This document shows positions 9,819 through 18,728 of a stretch of 18,957 nt of DNA, piece by piece; the first letter of the stretch is position 1, and each line of letters starts with the position of its first letter. Location: contig JBBHKE010003562.1 in assembly GCA_037447655.1 (NCBI GenBank), positions 1 through 18,957 on the forward strand. The letters are read 5' to 3'. The translations under genes and the position numbers were made by a program. This DNA is from Zygnema cylindricum. Taxonomy: Eukaryota; Streptophyta; Zygnematophyceae; Zygnematales; Zygnemataceae. The notes below the pieces were generated by a model that did not search any database, was not told the origin of the DNA, and was given only the letters and a program-made list of their open reading frames with translations.

Positions 9819-10151
9819 AAGGGAGAGAGGGAGAGGGGAAGAGAGGGAGATAGGGAGAGAGGAGAGGGGGGGAGAGGGGGAGAGGGGGGGGAGGGGGAGG
9901 GGGAGAGGGAGAGAGAGGAAGAGGGGGGGAGGGGGAGGGGGAGAGGGAGAGAGAGAGGGAGAGGGAGAGGGAGAGAGAGGGAGAGGGAGAGAGAGGGAGG
10001 GGGAGAGAGAGGGAGGGGGAGAGAGGGAGGGAGGGAGGGAGGGAGGGGGAGAGGGAGAGGGAGGGAGGGGGGGAGAGAGAGGGAGGGGGGGGAGAGAGAG
10101 AGAGAAAGAGGGGGGGGGAGAGAGAGAGGGAGAGAGAGAGAGAGAGAGAGA
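9819..10151. repeat. GA-rich tract (GGGAGAGAG/GGGGGAGAG units)
   Basis: About 330 bases of nearly pure purine on the plus strand, made of GAGA, GGGAG and G7 blocks. Open frames on both strands here are artefacts (Ser/Pro/Leu on minus, Gly/Arg/Glu on plus). Long G runs and mirror symmetry make triplex or G-quadruplex structures conceivable. Confidence 0.95.
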
Positions 10152-10691
10152 AACTAACAAAAAGGTTTTTAGCACATAAATTCATGCATAAATAGGTATA
10201 CCTATAACCCATTCTTGAAAGGAATGACTTTTTTCCTGTATGGTTTTACGTAGTACTCGCGTCACACTGATTATTTAAACCTTGGCTGATAAATGTCCAT
10301 AATTTTTCAGCCGTCTGCTATCTATATCAGTATTTTCTCCAAAAAAGTTAAAAGAACTTAAAAACTCTGGGTGGATTTTAAGTAGAGGCGAAGGGAATCA
10401 TGAGAATTGGACCTGTGGTGGATAAATGATGTGGTGGATGTCTGGTTGAATCTTATCTTATCTTATTATCTTTGTAAACCTCATAACTATAGTTTATTAT
10501 GACATCCATGCACATGTTTATATGTACCCACTATAAGCTCCGTTTTGTGGAGTTGATTGTAGAAAGCATGCGAACAGTTCCATAATTTGCAAAAAATCAA
10601 ACGCAACTTCATCTTTATTGCATAGCACTAATTATAGCCAGAAAGATGACTGGTGGATCTTTCAAATTTGATATTAAAAAAACGAGTACTA
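10152..10691. other. Intergenic, nothing recognised
   Basis: Mixed AT-rich DNA. A short TCTTATCTTATCTTATTATCTT repeat lies at about 10451-10472. No coding or RNA-gene signature was seen. Confidence 0.55.
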
Positions 10692-10960
10692 AAAACCTCG
10701 ACCTCGTGAATTGAAAGACTTTACAATTTCGGTATTAACTAAGGCCTTTTGGCTGATTATACATAAAATCAATTTCGTAAAAGACCTCAGATGTCTTGAA
10801 TTGGTGGATGTTGCAATACCGAAAATGCAGCATCCATAAAATCAAAACATCAAAGCCTTTTAAGGAATTGTTTTAATTCAATAATGCATAATCAACCATT
10901 TCAAAAAGCTAAGCCAATACCATAATTGTAACATCTACCAATTCCCAGAGTGAAGGTTTT
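10692..10960. repeat. Large imperfect foldback (MITE-like or hairpin precursor), centre ~10826
   Basis: The left arm reads outward-in from AAAACCTCG (10692) and GAATTGAAAG (10708). The reverse complement of the right arm reads AAAACCTTC (from 10960) and GAATTGGTAG (from 10944). Both pairs give the same centre, 10826. The arms align over nearly their full ~125 bases by eye, sharing TTACAATT, GGTATT and TGATTAT in order. The centre is closed by GGATGTTGCA/TGCAGCATCC around a loop of about 10 bases. No transposase gene and no clear target-site duplication were seen. Confidence 0.75.
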
Positions 10961-11188
10961 TTAAGATTCATTTTCTTCACGGCAAATGTGAATAATACCT
11001 ATAAGTAGAAAAAAAACCAAAAGGTTTCCAAAAGGTTTACCAAACTCCCTTTTTGGCTAACGGTGGAGTATCTTCTCTTCTTCCGAGATATTTGCCTAAA
11101 AAATCCTAATGCAAAAAAAGAGAGAGAAAGAGAGGGAGTAGGAAAAAGAAACGTGCAATATTTTAGAGTTTTTAAGGGGTTTTTATGC

Positions 11189-11344
11189 ATCCCTCCCTCC
11201 CACCCACCGACTGTCCGTCCATCCCTCTCACTCTCCCACCTTTTCTCCCTTCCGCCCTCCCACTCTCCCTCACACTTGCTCTCCCTCCCTCCCTCCCACC
11301 CACCCATCCACTCTCCCTCCCTCTTTTCTTCTCTCCCCTTTCAG
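11189..11344. repeat. CT-rich tract with CCCTCCCTCCCACCCA repeats
   Basis: A low-complexity pyrimidine tract ends in TCTCCCCTTTCAG, which resembles a splice acceptor. It lies immediately before the left arm of the second foldback. A GA-rich counterpart follows the right arm (11731-11757). Confidence 0.85.
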
Positions 11345-11354
11345 TCGCTGATAG

Positions 11355-11717
11355 ATGGAAGCATAATGCCCATGATTGCTATGCCTTGCTGCTTGAACTT
11401 CAAGATCACGGGGATCTGAAACAATTGCCCACTCCCTCACCCTCCTCGCCTCCAACAAGCTTTATAAAAAACTAGTCCATTGGAGACTCGAGAAAACCGG
11501 TAGTGTCCGCATGCTCTCCAAAAGTACTTAGGGTCCCCAGAGCAACTTTGTTGATCGAATGCGAGAGCTAGCGGGTCTCCAGGGTCTCCAATGGTCTCCG
11601 ATAAAGCTTGTTGGAGACGAAAAGGCTGAGAGAGTGGGAGAGGCAATGTTTCAAACTCCCATGATAGTGGACCTTCAAGCAACAAAAGCATGGCAAACAT
11701 AGGCATTATCCTTCCAC
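11355..11717. repeat. Large imperfect foldback with ~135-base arms and ~96-base loop
   Basis: The left arm (11355-11487) runs ATGGAAGCATAATGCC, then CTCCAACAAGCTTTAT, then CCATTGGAGAC. The reverse complement of the right arm (11584-11717) runs GTGGAAGGATAATGCC, then CTCCAACAAGCTTTAT, then CCATTGGAGAC, in the same order. Identity is roughly three quarters by eye with small indels. Just outside each arm is a similar pyrimidine-AG junction (CCCTTTCAG on the left, CTTTTTTAG on the complement of the right). The inverted copy may therefore derive from an exon with its acceptor. It could be an inverted-duplication locus (MIR/siRNA-type) or a foldback transposon. Source gene not recognised. Confidence 0.8.
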
Positions 11718-12964
11718 CTTGTGGAGTCTAAAAAAGGAGGGAATGAGAGAGGGAGAGCGAATGGATGGGCGTTCTAATCCCTCAGAATGAACTGACAATT
11801 TCCTCGTATCTTTGAACCTTTTTGTAAAGCATTAATCATTTCTTGTGACTGGACCGAATCCTCTCTCCCTCTCCTCCCTCCGTCTTATCCTTCGCGAAAT
11901 AGACGTTATTATTAAAATCATTCTCCCCAATCTCCATTTGTCGATCCATACTTTTTTTTGGTATAGAGAGAGGGACCTCTATCGTCCACTGGAGGAAGTA
12001 GAGGTTTTCGTCGAATCTATAAAAGGGGCGCAAACGAGGTCTTCTTTGAAAAGGATTTTCCATTTTATCGAGTCTCCATCGGATTCGACATTGAGGATTG
12101 TTATATTCGATTCTCCCGACGACCAAGCTCCAGCTCACTCGCTAGGAGAGTCCTTTCTCACTCGCCAGGTCATATAGTTGACACCACTGCCTCTGAGAGG
12201 GAGAGAGAGAGAGAGGGGGAGAGGGAGAGGATTAAAAATAGATTAATATAGGGCGTTAAAAACACACATGCTGATTATCAAAAGCATGTTAAGAAAAATA
12301 AAATAAAATTATAATCAGCATATGAAAACTTGAATGAAAGAAAACAAAAGGATTTTAAAGTTAAAAAGTTAAACAAGATGATACTAAAGCAAGCTCCTTT
12401 CTCACTCTCGAGACCCTGATACAATTGAAACCAACATTCACAAAAAAGGTATAGAATTGTAAGAAGAATAATCGTCACTCATTTGACTGAAAGAGAAAAC
12501 AGAAACTGGAAAAGTAAAAGAATATTTAAATAAAAAGTCCGTGCCGCAAAAAAGCGTATATCTTCAAATTAAAACCCGAAAAAGACCATAGAAGGAAAAC
12601 GGCAAACTGAAAAAGAACCGTAAAAGGGAAAACGAAAGACTTAAGAGAACCGTAAAAGGGAAAACGAAAAACCCAAAATGGGAAAAAGGGAAAAAGGGAA
12701 AAAAGAAAGAGAGCCTGTACCGCAATTGTTTGTTGATTGGCCTCATATTGTAATCATAATCTGGCCCGTCGAAGAGTTTCCGAACTACTAATTTGTCGAT
12801 TGTCTTCTGTCGTTAAATTTCTTTTCTTATATTCTTTTCAAAATGACCGAATCTTGTTAATGCTTTAAAACTCGATTTCTGTCCTTATTTGCCAAACATT
12901 TGCTGAACATTTGCCGTTTCGTCTTTTCTAAATATTTCGCGGCTTCGTTCATCTGCCGAAAGAA
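11718..12964. other. Intergenic, no gene confirmed
   Basis: This stretch contains a TATA-like CTATAAAAGG (12017-12026) and a short GA tract (about 12193-12230). A 23-mer starting GAACCGTAAAAGGGAAAACG occurs twice (12615-12637 and 12647-12669). An open frame at 11845-12177 has non-repetitive composition but no family resemblance I can identify. Confidence 0.55.
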
Positions 12965-13235
12965 ACTGTTAAAAAAAGTAGAAGAAAGGATAAAAGGAAG
13001 AAAATGGACGAAAGAAAAAGGAAGGACAAAAGAAAGAAGGTGAAGGACAAAAGAAAAAAGAAAGGACAAGAAAGGAAAAGGACAAAAAAAGGAAAAGGAG
13101 AAAGAAGAAAAGGACAAAAGAAAGAAAAGGAGAAAGGAAAGGGGTAAGGGGAGGGAGAGGGAGATGCAGAGGAGAGCGAGAGGGAGAGAGAGAGGGAGAG
13201 GGAGAGAGGAGGAGAGAGGGGGAGAGAGGGAGAAC
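12965..13235. repeat. Purine-rich tract of AAGGACAAAAGAAA units grading into GA repeats
   Basis: Irregular tandem copies of AGGACAAAAGAAAG-like units (about 12965-13145) pass into GGGAGAGGG-type GA repeats (13146-13235). Minus-strand frames are Phe/Leu/Ser/Pro artefacts. Confidence 0.85.
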
Positions 13236-13304
13236 AATTGCTCCATCTCTCACCGCAGTCACCCTCTCCTGCTTAATTATTTGGTCCACCGCCATTTTCT
13301 CTCT

Positions 13305-13333
13305 CCCCCCCCTCCTCCTCCTCCTCCTCCCTC
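13305..13333. repeat. (CTC)n microsatellite
   Basis: A run of C is followed by about eight CTC/CCT units, then CTCCAC. Short but clear. Confidence 0.9.
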
Positions 13334-14529
13334 CACTAAACTACTCACTAAATAGGTTTTCCCTTTTCTAAAATCCCTTGAATTATTTGAGAAACCGAAG
13401 GAAATATTCTCCTTAGTTTTCCGAAGGAAGTTTCCCTCCGGCAGATTTTAAACTGTTGCTACCAACTTTGACTGATATGTTGCTGGTTTTACTTGTATGA
13501 TTGACATGCTTGATTTTCTGATTTTGTGTTTTGTAAAGTCGACCGGTTGCCGATTAAGTTTACGAAAGCACTAAAGTCAACTGGTAGGCAATAGTAAACT
13601 AACCGATAAAAAAAACCACAAGGGGTGTTTAGTAAAAGTTAAAAGTTAGAAGAAAAAGATAAATCATCGAAAGATAAAGCGCTATCGGAGAAAGAGAGAT
13701 AAGTGGATATTTCTTCCGCTCGCTCCGTCGGGAAAAAGAATCAAAAAAAAAAAAGGAAGAAAACCTGAAAACCAGGCAAAACATCAAAACCAAAACCGAA
13801 CAAATAAAGCTACAGGACACCGAAAAAAAAAAAAAAAAAAAAAAAAAAACTCCAAAAAAAAAAAAAAAAAAAAAAAAATCCGCCGGACTGAAATAAAAAC
13901 AAATGACTGGGCCAAAACCGTCCAGCCATAAAAAATAGACAAATAAAGACCAGCCGAAGAAGACGATAAAATAAATCAGGAAGACAAATAAAACAAAATG
14001 AAAAAAGATGGAAAAAAAAATGTAACTGATTTCTCAAAACTTCCATCAATGTTAATGTTTTTTACCACCTTTATACCCTTTTCTCCTTTAACACTCGTTT
14101 TCCTTAATAGTTTTTTCTTATACTCTGCTTTTCTTTACACTTGGTTTGTTTTTATATACTCTTTTCTTTCTACTCGGTATTTTTTGTTGTCCTCGTTTTT
14201 TTTTTATACTTGTTTTTTTATTTTTTTTTACTCGGTTTTTTTCTTTATTCTTGGTTTTCTCCGACCTAAAAAAATAGGCCTAACAACAATAACCTACAAA
14301 AAATTCCCTCGGGCGAAATTCGATTCCGACGTGCCAAAAAAAAGGATAAATTCGACATTGAATTTAGCGCACCAGATTCGACTTTTCCCAAAAAAGCTTT
14401 TTCCAGAGCAAATCACGCGCCTCCAGGAAAAAGGAAAAAAAAAAAAAAAAAAAATTACCTACCTAACTATGTTTATCGTATATAAAAGTACAAAAAAATA
14501 GTACAGAAAAGTACAGAAAATATAGCATT
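13334..14529. other. AT-rich intergenic DNA with poly(A) and T-rich tracts, no gene seen
   Basis: Poly(A) runs of 27 and 25 bases (13823-13849 and 13854-13878) are separated by CTCC. From about 14050 to 14270 the plus strand is T-rich with TACTC/TACTTG interruptions. Another A run lies at about 14437-14454. No recognisable coding motif was found. Confidence 0.6.
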
Positions 14530-14990
14530 TGACAGGCGGACTTTTCAACCATAGAAGGCGACCGCCGATCGCAGGTGTCGCATTTTTCATTGCATGGTGG
14601 GTTAAGAGTCGGAGGTTCAGGCTTCGACGCGTGGCACATTGAAGCGATCGTCGCATCGTGGCCGTCGAATCTTCATTGGAGGAACATGGTCGGTGAAACA
14701 TTCGCGCGCCAAATTGAAGTCCACGTCAGATTCCTTTCGAACCATGTTCCGTACACCATTCAGTGTACACCATTCAGGAGTTCACGTCAAAGCTCACTGT
14801 CGTGGATTTTCGTACATTTTCGTACAGACGTACTCTTTCACGTGTCATGCATGATACACGTCACGCACATGCGGCACGCTGACCCTCTTTGTCGTTTTAT
14901 GCTCGTTTCGTGGACAGAAGCACAAAGCAGACACGTGGCGTAGCGTTAACGTGCGCGTGTTCGATCCATAGCATATGCGAAAAAAAAATA
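14530..14990. promoter_or_regulatory. CpG-dense island with ACGT-core, RY and E2F-like motifs
   Basis: I count about 44 CpG dinucleotides in roughly 455 bases, in otherwise AT-rich DNA. Seven ACGT cores lie between 14723 and 14952, including CACGTGTC (14839-14846) and CACGTGGC (14932-14939), which are ABRE/G-box type. An RY element CATGCATG (14846-14853) sits directly against the first. TTCGCGCGCCAAA (14701-14713) is E2F-like. A TATATAG lies downstream at 15081-15087. The motif set suits an ABA/seed-type promoter in known plant systems, but no protein-coding gene could be recognised downstream. Function is inferred only. Confidence 0.5.
14751..14778. repeat. 14-bp tandem repeat within the CpG island
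   Basis: GTACACCATTCAGT (14751-14764) is followed directly by GTACACCATTCAGG (14765-14778). A second small tandem, TTTTCGTACA twice, lies at 14807-14826. Both contain GTAC and could be repeated protein-binding sites or recent slippage products. Confidence 0.9.
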
Positions 14991-16213
14991 AAAAAAACCT
15001 ATTGGTTCGATTTCTGACAGACATCTATGTCCTTATTCGTGCAGCTTAGTTGCGTTATAGTCAGTTTTCTCACCTGCCCTTATATAGCATGTATGGGATA
15101 GCGGCGCGTAATTATTCTAGCTGAAACTATAACTGGAAGCACATTTTGTTTCTAGTATTGCGAAACGCCAAAAAGAATGATTTTAAGTTTTTTAAAATTT
15201 TCACGATATGTAATGTATTCCACAATTTTCAATTTTAATGTATCTTTTAACTTTTTCTTCCTAGGGGTGGACCAGTTTTGGTGTGCTTGGAGACATGGTT
15301 GTTAATTTGTTATTATTGTTATTGTTGAACCTAAAGCTTATATTGCATTCGTTGGTAATAAGGGTTATTAAAAACCCTAACTATTGAAAAATGTCAACTA
15401 AAAATTAACATTTTTTGTGTATTTTTTGTTCATTTTTATCTATTCATAAAAGAAAGAAAATGTACAAGATTTTGTATGACTAAGAAATTCACGCCAAAAG
15501 TACAATCCCAATCTACAATAAAGTACTTCTCCTTAAATTCCCAACCCTTTTTTTGCTTTCTTTCAAACTAAGAACCCTGACTTTGACTTTTCCTTTCCCA
15601 TATTGAGGAGAACTGGAAGCTTCGTGGCTATGGCAAATTTGTTGAAAACTTTATATTAATGTACGGGCGTTGATGAATCGACGACCAACGATATTTGTTT
15701 TTTCTCTTTCTTTTTTTTCGATCTCGAATGGCACGAAATAAAGCATATGATCGGATTATCGCGACTCCGTGAGATTCATTCTTACAAAAGAAAAAAAAAA
15801 AAAAAAAGTTGATATCATGAAGTTATAAACTCTTTAAACCCTAAAAAATCTAAAAAAACACAAATGCCTAAAAAAAACCATAAAAACCCGGAAAAAAAAG
15901 CAGAGGACAAAATGAAGTGATTTGAAACATTGGACCAGAGAATGCCATACAGGACGCACAAAAAAAAAAAAAAAAAAACTGTAAAATCCTTTTCACCCTC
16001 TCATCATCAACAATTTGCGCAACACGAATACTTGCGAAAATGTGTACCAATCTATTGCCAATTAGTATGGATATGAAATCCTTAAAGGAAATAGACTTGA
16101 AATTAGTTTCACATAACCATTTTAAAAACGCGGATTTTTTTCCAAAAAAGTGAAAAAAGTTCGATCCACGACTCCCCACGCCAACTTTTTCCACCACCTT
16201 TCTCGCCTCATCC
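14991..16213. other. AT-rich intergenic DNA, no gene confirmed
   Basis: A TATATAG lies at 15081-15087. Poly(A) runs occur at about 15788-15806 and 15960-15978. A minus-strand frame at 15868-16197 contains a non-repetitive stretch (FASIRVAQIVDDERVKRIL). It lies where downstream RecQ exons might be expected, but it matches no RecQ motif I know. Confidence 0.5.
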
Positions 16214-16306
16214 CCTTTTTTTTTTCCTCCCCTTTTTTTTTTCCTCCCTTTTTTTTTTCCTCCCTTTTTTTTTTCCTCCCTTTTTTTTTTCCTCGCTTTC
16301 TTTTTT
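16212..16306. repeat. ~17-bp minisatellite (CCC-T10-CCT units)
   Basis: About five tandem units of CCCTTTTTTTTTTCCT with small length variation. The tract ends in CTTTCTTTTTTCCTC. It is a short-period slippage array close to the assembly gap. Confidence 0.9.
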
Positions 16307-16447
16307 CCTCGTCTCTAAAAGCCTCTTTCAAATTTTAATACCAGTGAGGAAAAACCACAAAAAGACAAACAAATCAAAATTAAGTCAAAATGAGTCAAAA
16401 AAAGTCAAATTAAGATGAGTTAAAAAAAAAGGCGAGTCGAGGGGGAG

Positions 16448-16457
16448 NNNNNNNNNN
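16448..16457. other. Assembly gap (10 N)
   Basis: Ten undetermined bases. A run of exactly ten suggests a placeholder for a gap of unknown size. It interrupts the RecQ helicase gene immediately downstream (in gene orientation) of the last visible exon, so the order and distance of sequence to its left are not guaranteed. Confidence 0.99.
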
Positions 16458-16463
16458 ATGTTA

Positions 16464-18728
16464 GCTTGAAATCCCAAATTTCTCCTCGAGCACTCCCTCC
16501 ACTTCCTCCTCTACCTGGTACCCCCTCCAAGGTGATAGTAAATAACATGGTGTTATTTTCTGTGGCTTCTCCACCCAAAAAAAAAAAAAAAACGAAATAA
16601 GAAAAAAAAAAAAAAAACCCCGCTCTTCGGTGTCTTTTATTGTGGTACAATAAATGATAGTGGAACCTCCCCCATGGTCCATCTCCTCCTTCACCTCCCT
16701 CACGAGCTCCTCTTTAAACCCTAAAGTTCGATTGTAAGTTTTTACGGCATAGAAAAGGTTACTTCGGTCGAAAGACGTGACGACTTCGAAAGGTTTTCGG
16801 AGACTAAGGGAGGAACGGATATCTTCTCGAACCCTAGAGAAGGAGACAAAGGAGGGAATTCGAGAGGAGAGGGAGAGGGAGAGGAAGAGGGAGAGGGAGT
16901 GGAAGGAGACAAGGAAAGAGGGAGGGAAGGAGTGAGTGAGGTAGGGAGTGAGGGAGAAGAAACGGAGGCACGATGATGAAGGAAAAAACGAAAGTCTGGG
17001 AGTGAGAAATACAGGCACAGAGGGAGAGAGAGAGAAAGAGAAAGGAGAGGGAGAGAGAGAGAAAGAGAAAGGAGAGGGAGAGAGAGAGACAGGGATTGAG
17101 AGAAAGAGAGGGAGCAGAGGATAGAGAGAGAAAAAAATATAGGGGCGAGAGAGAGAGAGAGAGAGCGAGAGAGAGCCATACTTGTATGTGGCGGTGGCCG
17201 TGAGAGCGACACATGGCACTCCTGGGAGGTTCTCTCGCAGTCGGTCCAGTCTCTGGTACTCTGGCCTGCCATCTTTAACAAAACCCTAACAAAACCACTT
17301 AAAAACCCCTTCAAAAACCCCGAAAAACCTTCAAAAACCCTAAGAAACCTTCGAAAACCCTAAGTTGCCGCCTTTCTCAACCATGTAGAGAGTTTTACTT
17401 GTTTCACTTTTGCTACAGAATAGAGGTTTCTTTAGAAGGTAGGAGCATGTAGGACAAAATCAATTACTCTTTTCTCTAGCTTGCCTCCTAGAGAATATTA
17501 CAAAATATTATAGTTTAGAACACTATATAGTAGAACATTATGTATAGAATATAATTTTATGGAATATTATAGCAATAGAGTAGTTACATCTCCCTTAACA
17601 ATGGGGACTGGTAATTGGTCATCAGCTTTAAAAATGAAGGTTTAGAGGAGGGATAGGAGTATAGCTAGTGAACCACTCCTTCAAAAATAAACTATGATAA
17701 GTACCAGCAGAATATATAGCAGAAAAAACCCTAAGAAACGTGAAAAAACAATAAAAATGCTACAAAAAACGCGATAAAACCCTGACAATTCCAGCGACTG
17801 GTACTCGTCCTGCAGTTGTTAAGAAACTCGAAAAATGTCTTAAGAATGCATACAAATAGATCCTAATAAAAATCATTGAGAGGATAATTATGAGGGCGAC
17901 AATTACGGTTAGGGTTAGGGTGTAGGGTAAATTTAGGGTTACAAACAGGGTTGACTATGTACGATTACTACAATTACTGCCTAGTAACTCCAGTAATGGC
18001 GTATGTATAATAAACCTAAAAGGCTGAAATTGCAAAGGTCAAAATTGTGAAATGCCTTTAAGAGAAACCGACAGTCTGTCGTAGAGAAGATGAAAAACAA
18101 AGTCAAACATCTTTCCAGTCCTACTCTACTCGAATTCCACTTGATTTTTTAAGAAAAATTAAAGAATCTTTCCCTCCCTAAATTCTTCCCCATATTTTTC
18201 ATATTCGTTCGAGTGACAATTCAAGGAAACAGAATAAAATGTGGCAATGAAGGCCCTTGAAAAGTGAGTCCGACAAATGGAAAGAACCCATGGTCGAATC
18301 CAAATGCGACACATCAACGAGCTACAGCAACTTCTTCCACATCACACTGCTCATCGTTATAAGAGTTAATCACTATAATCTGAGTGAGAGTTATTTTGAA
18401 CCAAAATCATTAATAACTGTAAATAACACTTTTAGTTAAGTGGACCATAATGGCAAAACATAATTGTTAGTTAACCTAAAAAAGTGTTAACACTAATAAT
18501 TCACTAACTCTAACAGGAACGGGCGGTGTAGTGGATGAAAATCCGCAACAACAAGGGGTGGATTTTTGCACTCTCGATCCCAACGAGGGTTGCATTAGGG
18601 TTACCAATCGGGGTAGAATTAGGGTTAAGGGCGGCGTGTACCGGAAGTCGTGGCCCCACTCGGAGACGCAGTGAGCTTCGTCGACCGCCAAAAGGGACAC
18701 GCCCGACTTCACTATGGAGACCCAAAAA
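16464..18728 (-). CDS. RecQ-family ATP-dependent DNA helicase (partial; exons 18728-18642, 17265-17182, 16833-16619, ~16510-16464)
   Basis: RecQ helicases unwind DNA 3'-5' in recombination and replication repair in the nucleus. Exon 18728-18642 encodes FWVSIVKSG and then [18 protein letters not shown], which is motif II (DEAH) plus the RecQ aromatic-rich loop. Exon 17265-17182 continues with [15 protein letters not shown] and motif III (CVALTATAT). Exon 16833-16619 starts KVREDI and carries [12 protein letters not shown] and motif IV ([14 protein letters not shown]). A likely fourth exon from 16510 gives [11 protein letters not shown], as expected before the RecQ YHGQM region. GT-AG splicing keeps the frame throughout (phases 2, 2, 1), and each junction reconstitutes conserved text. 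The Walker A exon lies beyond the right edge; motifs V-VI, RQC and HRDC are lost at the gap. An in-frame TAA (16463-16461) with no GT before the gap leaves the last exon's end unresolved. The subtype is not assigned; a truncated pseudogene cannot be excluded. Confidence 0.9.
16511..16618 (-). other. RecQ intron (third visible, T-rich, 108 nt)
   Basis: The donor is GAGCGGG|GTTTTTT and the acceptor is ACCAGGTAG|AGGAGG in gene orientation. Two 15-base T runs (A runs on plus) fill the 5' half. The phase 1 join gives [15 protein letters not shown], about four residues longer than usual for the family. The exact boundary is therefore less certain than the others. Confidence 0.55.
16834..17181 (-). 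other. RecQ intron (second visible), polypyrimidine
   Basis: The donor is ACATACAA|GTATGG and the acceptor is CCTTCTCTAG|GGTTCG in gene orientation. It is almost entirely C/T on the sense strand, with CTCTCT runs and CTCTCCTTTCTCTTTCTCTC repeats. The bias and orientation match the first visible intron of the U-box gene at the other end of the window. Confidence 0.85.
17266..18641 (-). other. RecQ intron (first visible, ~1.4 kb) with telomere-like motifs
   Basis: The donor is GACTTCCG|GTACACG and the acceptor is AAAGATGGCAG|GCCAGAG in gene orientation. Splicing rebuilds the codons for HDFR-PEY. Plus-strand telomere-type motifs are scattered through it: CCCTAA near 17284, 17337, 17357 and 17727, and TTAGGG at 17909-17920 (two in tandem), 17933-17938, 18595-18600 and 18619-18624. 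The rest is AT-rich. It contains a copy of the 12-mer GTGGACCATAAT. Confidence 0.8.
17284..17362. repeat. Degenerate telo-box-like tandem (AAAACCCTAAG / CCTTCAAAAACCC units)
   Basis: About five imperfect units of CCTTCRAAAACCC(TAAGAAA) lie directly upstream (in gene sense) of a RecQ exon acceptor. The sense strand is G-rich, with repeated TTAGGGTTTT and GAAGGTTT, close to plant telomere sequence TTTAGGG without being a regular array. Confidence 0.75.

Noticed and set aside
9789-10212. Overlapping long frames on both strands (Ser/Pro/Leu and Gly/Arg/Glu)
   Set aside because: Artefacts of the GA tract; no initiation context, no domain, pure low complexity.
11845-12177. Open frames on both strands with a TATA-like CTATAAAAGG inside
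   Set aside because: Non-repetitive but unmatched to any family I know, and no consistent splice or start signal; left as intergenic.
13546-13607. Diverged direct repeat (AAGTCGACCGGTTGCCGAT versus AAGTCAACTGGTAGGCAAT)
   Set aside because: Two short copies with many mismatches; no evidence of function or of a larger array.
14575-14943. A 122-codon plus-strand frame in the CpG island
   Set aside because: No family resemblance, overlapping frames on both strands, and the motif content looks regulatory; long frames are expected in CpG-rich DNA low in stop codons.
15868-16197. Minus-strand frame left of the gap as a possible further RecQ exon
   Set aside because: It contains no recognisable motif V (such as the GMGIDKP region) or motif VI (GRxGRDG), and its C-terminal half is poly-Phe from an A run.
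16461-17219. One continuous minus-strand frame linking CVALTATAT to [11 protein letters not shown]
   Set aside because: The middle is a CT-rich intron in sense orientation. GT-AG removal gives [14 protein letters not shown], as expected of RecQ; the continuity is accidental.
18357-18517. Possible foldback element in the RecQ intron (GAGTTA...TAACTC ends)
   Set aside because: Only the outer few bases and scattered blocks pair; by eye the match is too weak compared with the two foldbacks reported.
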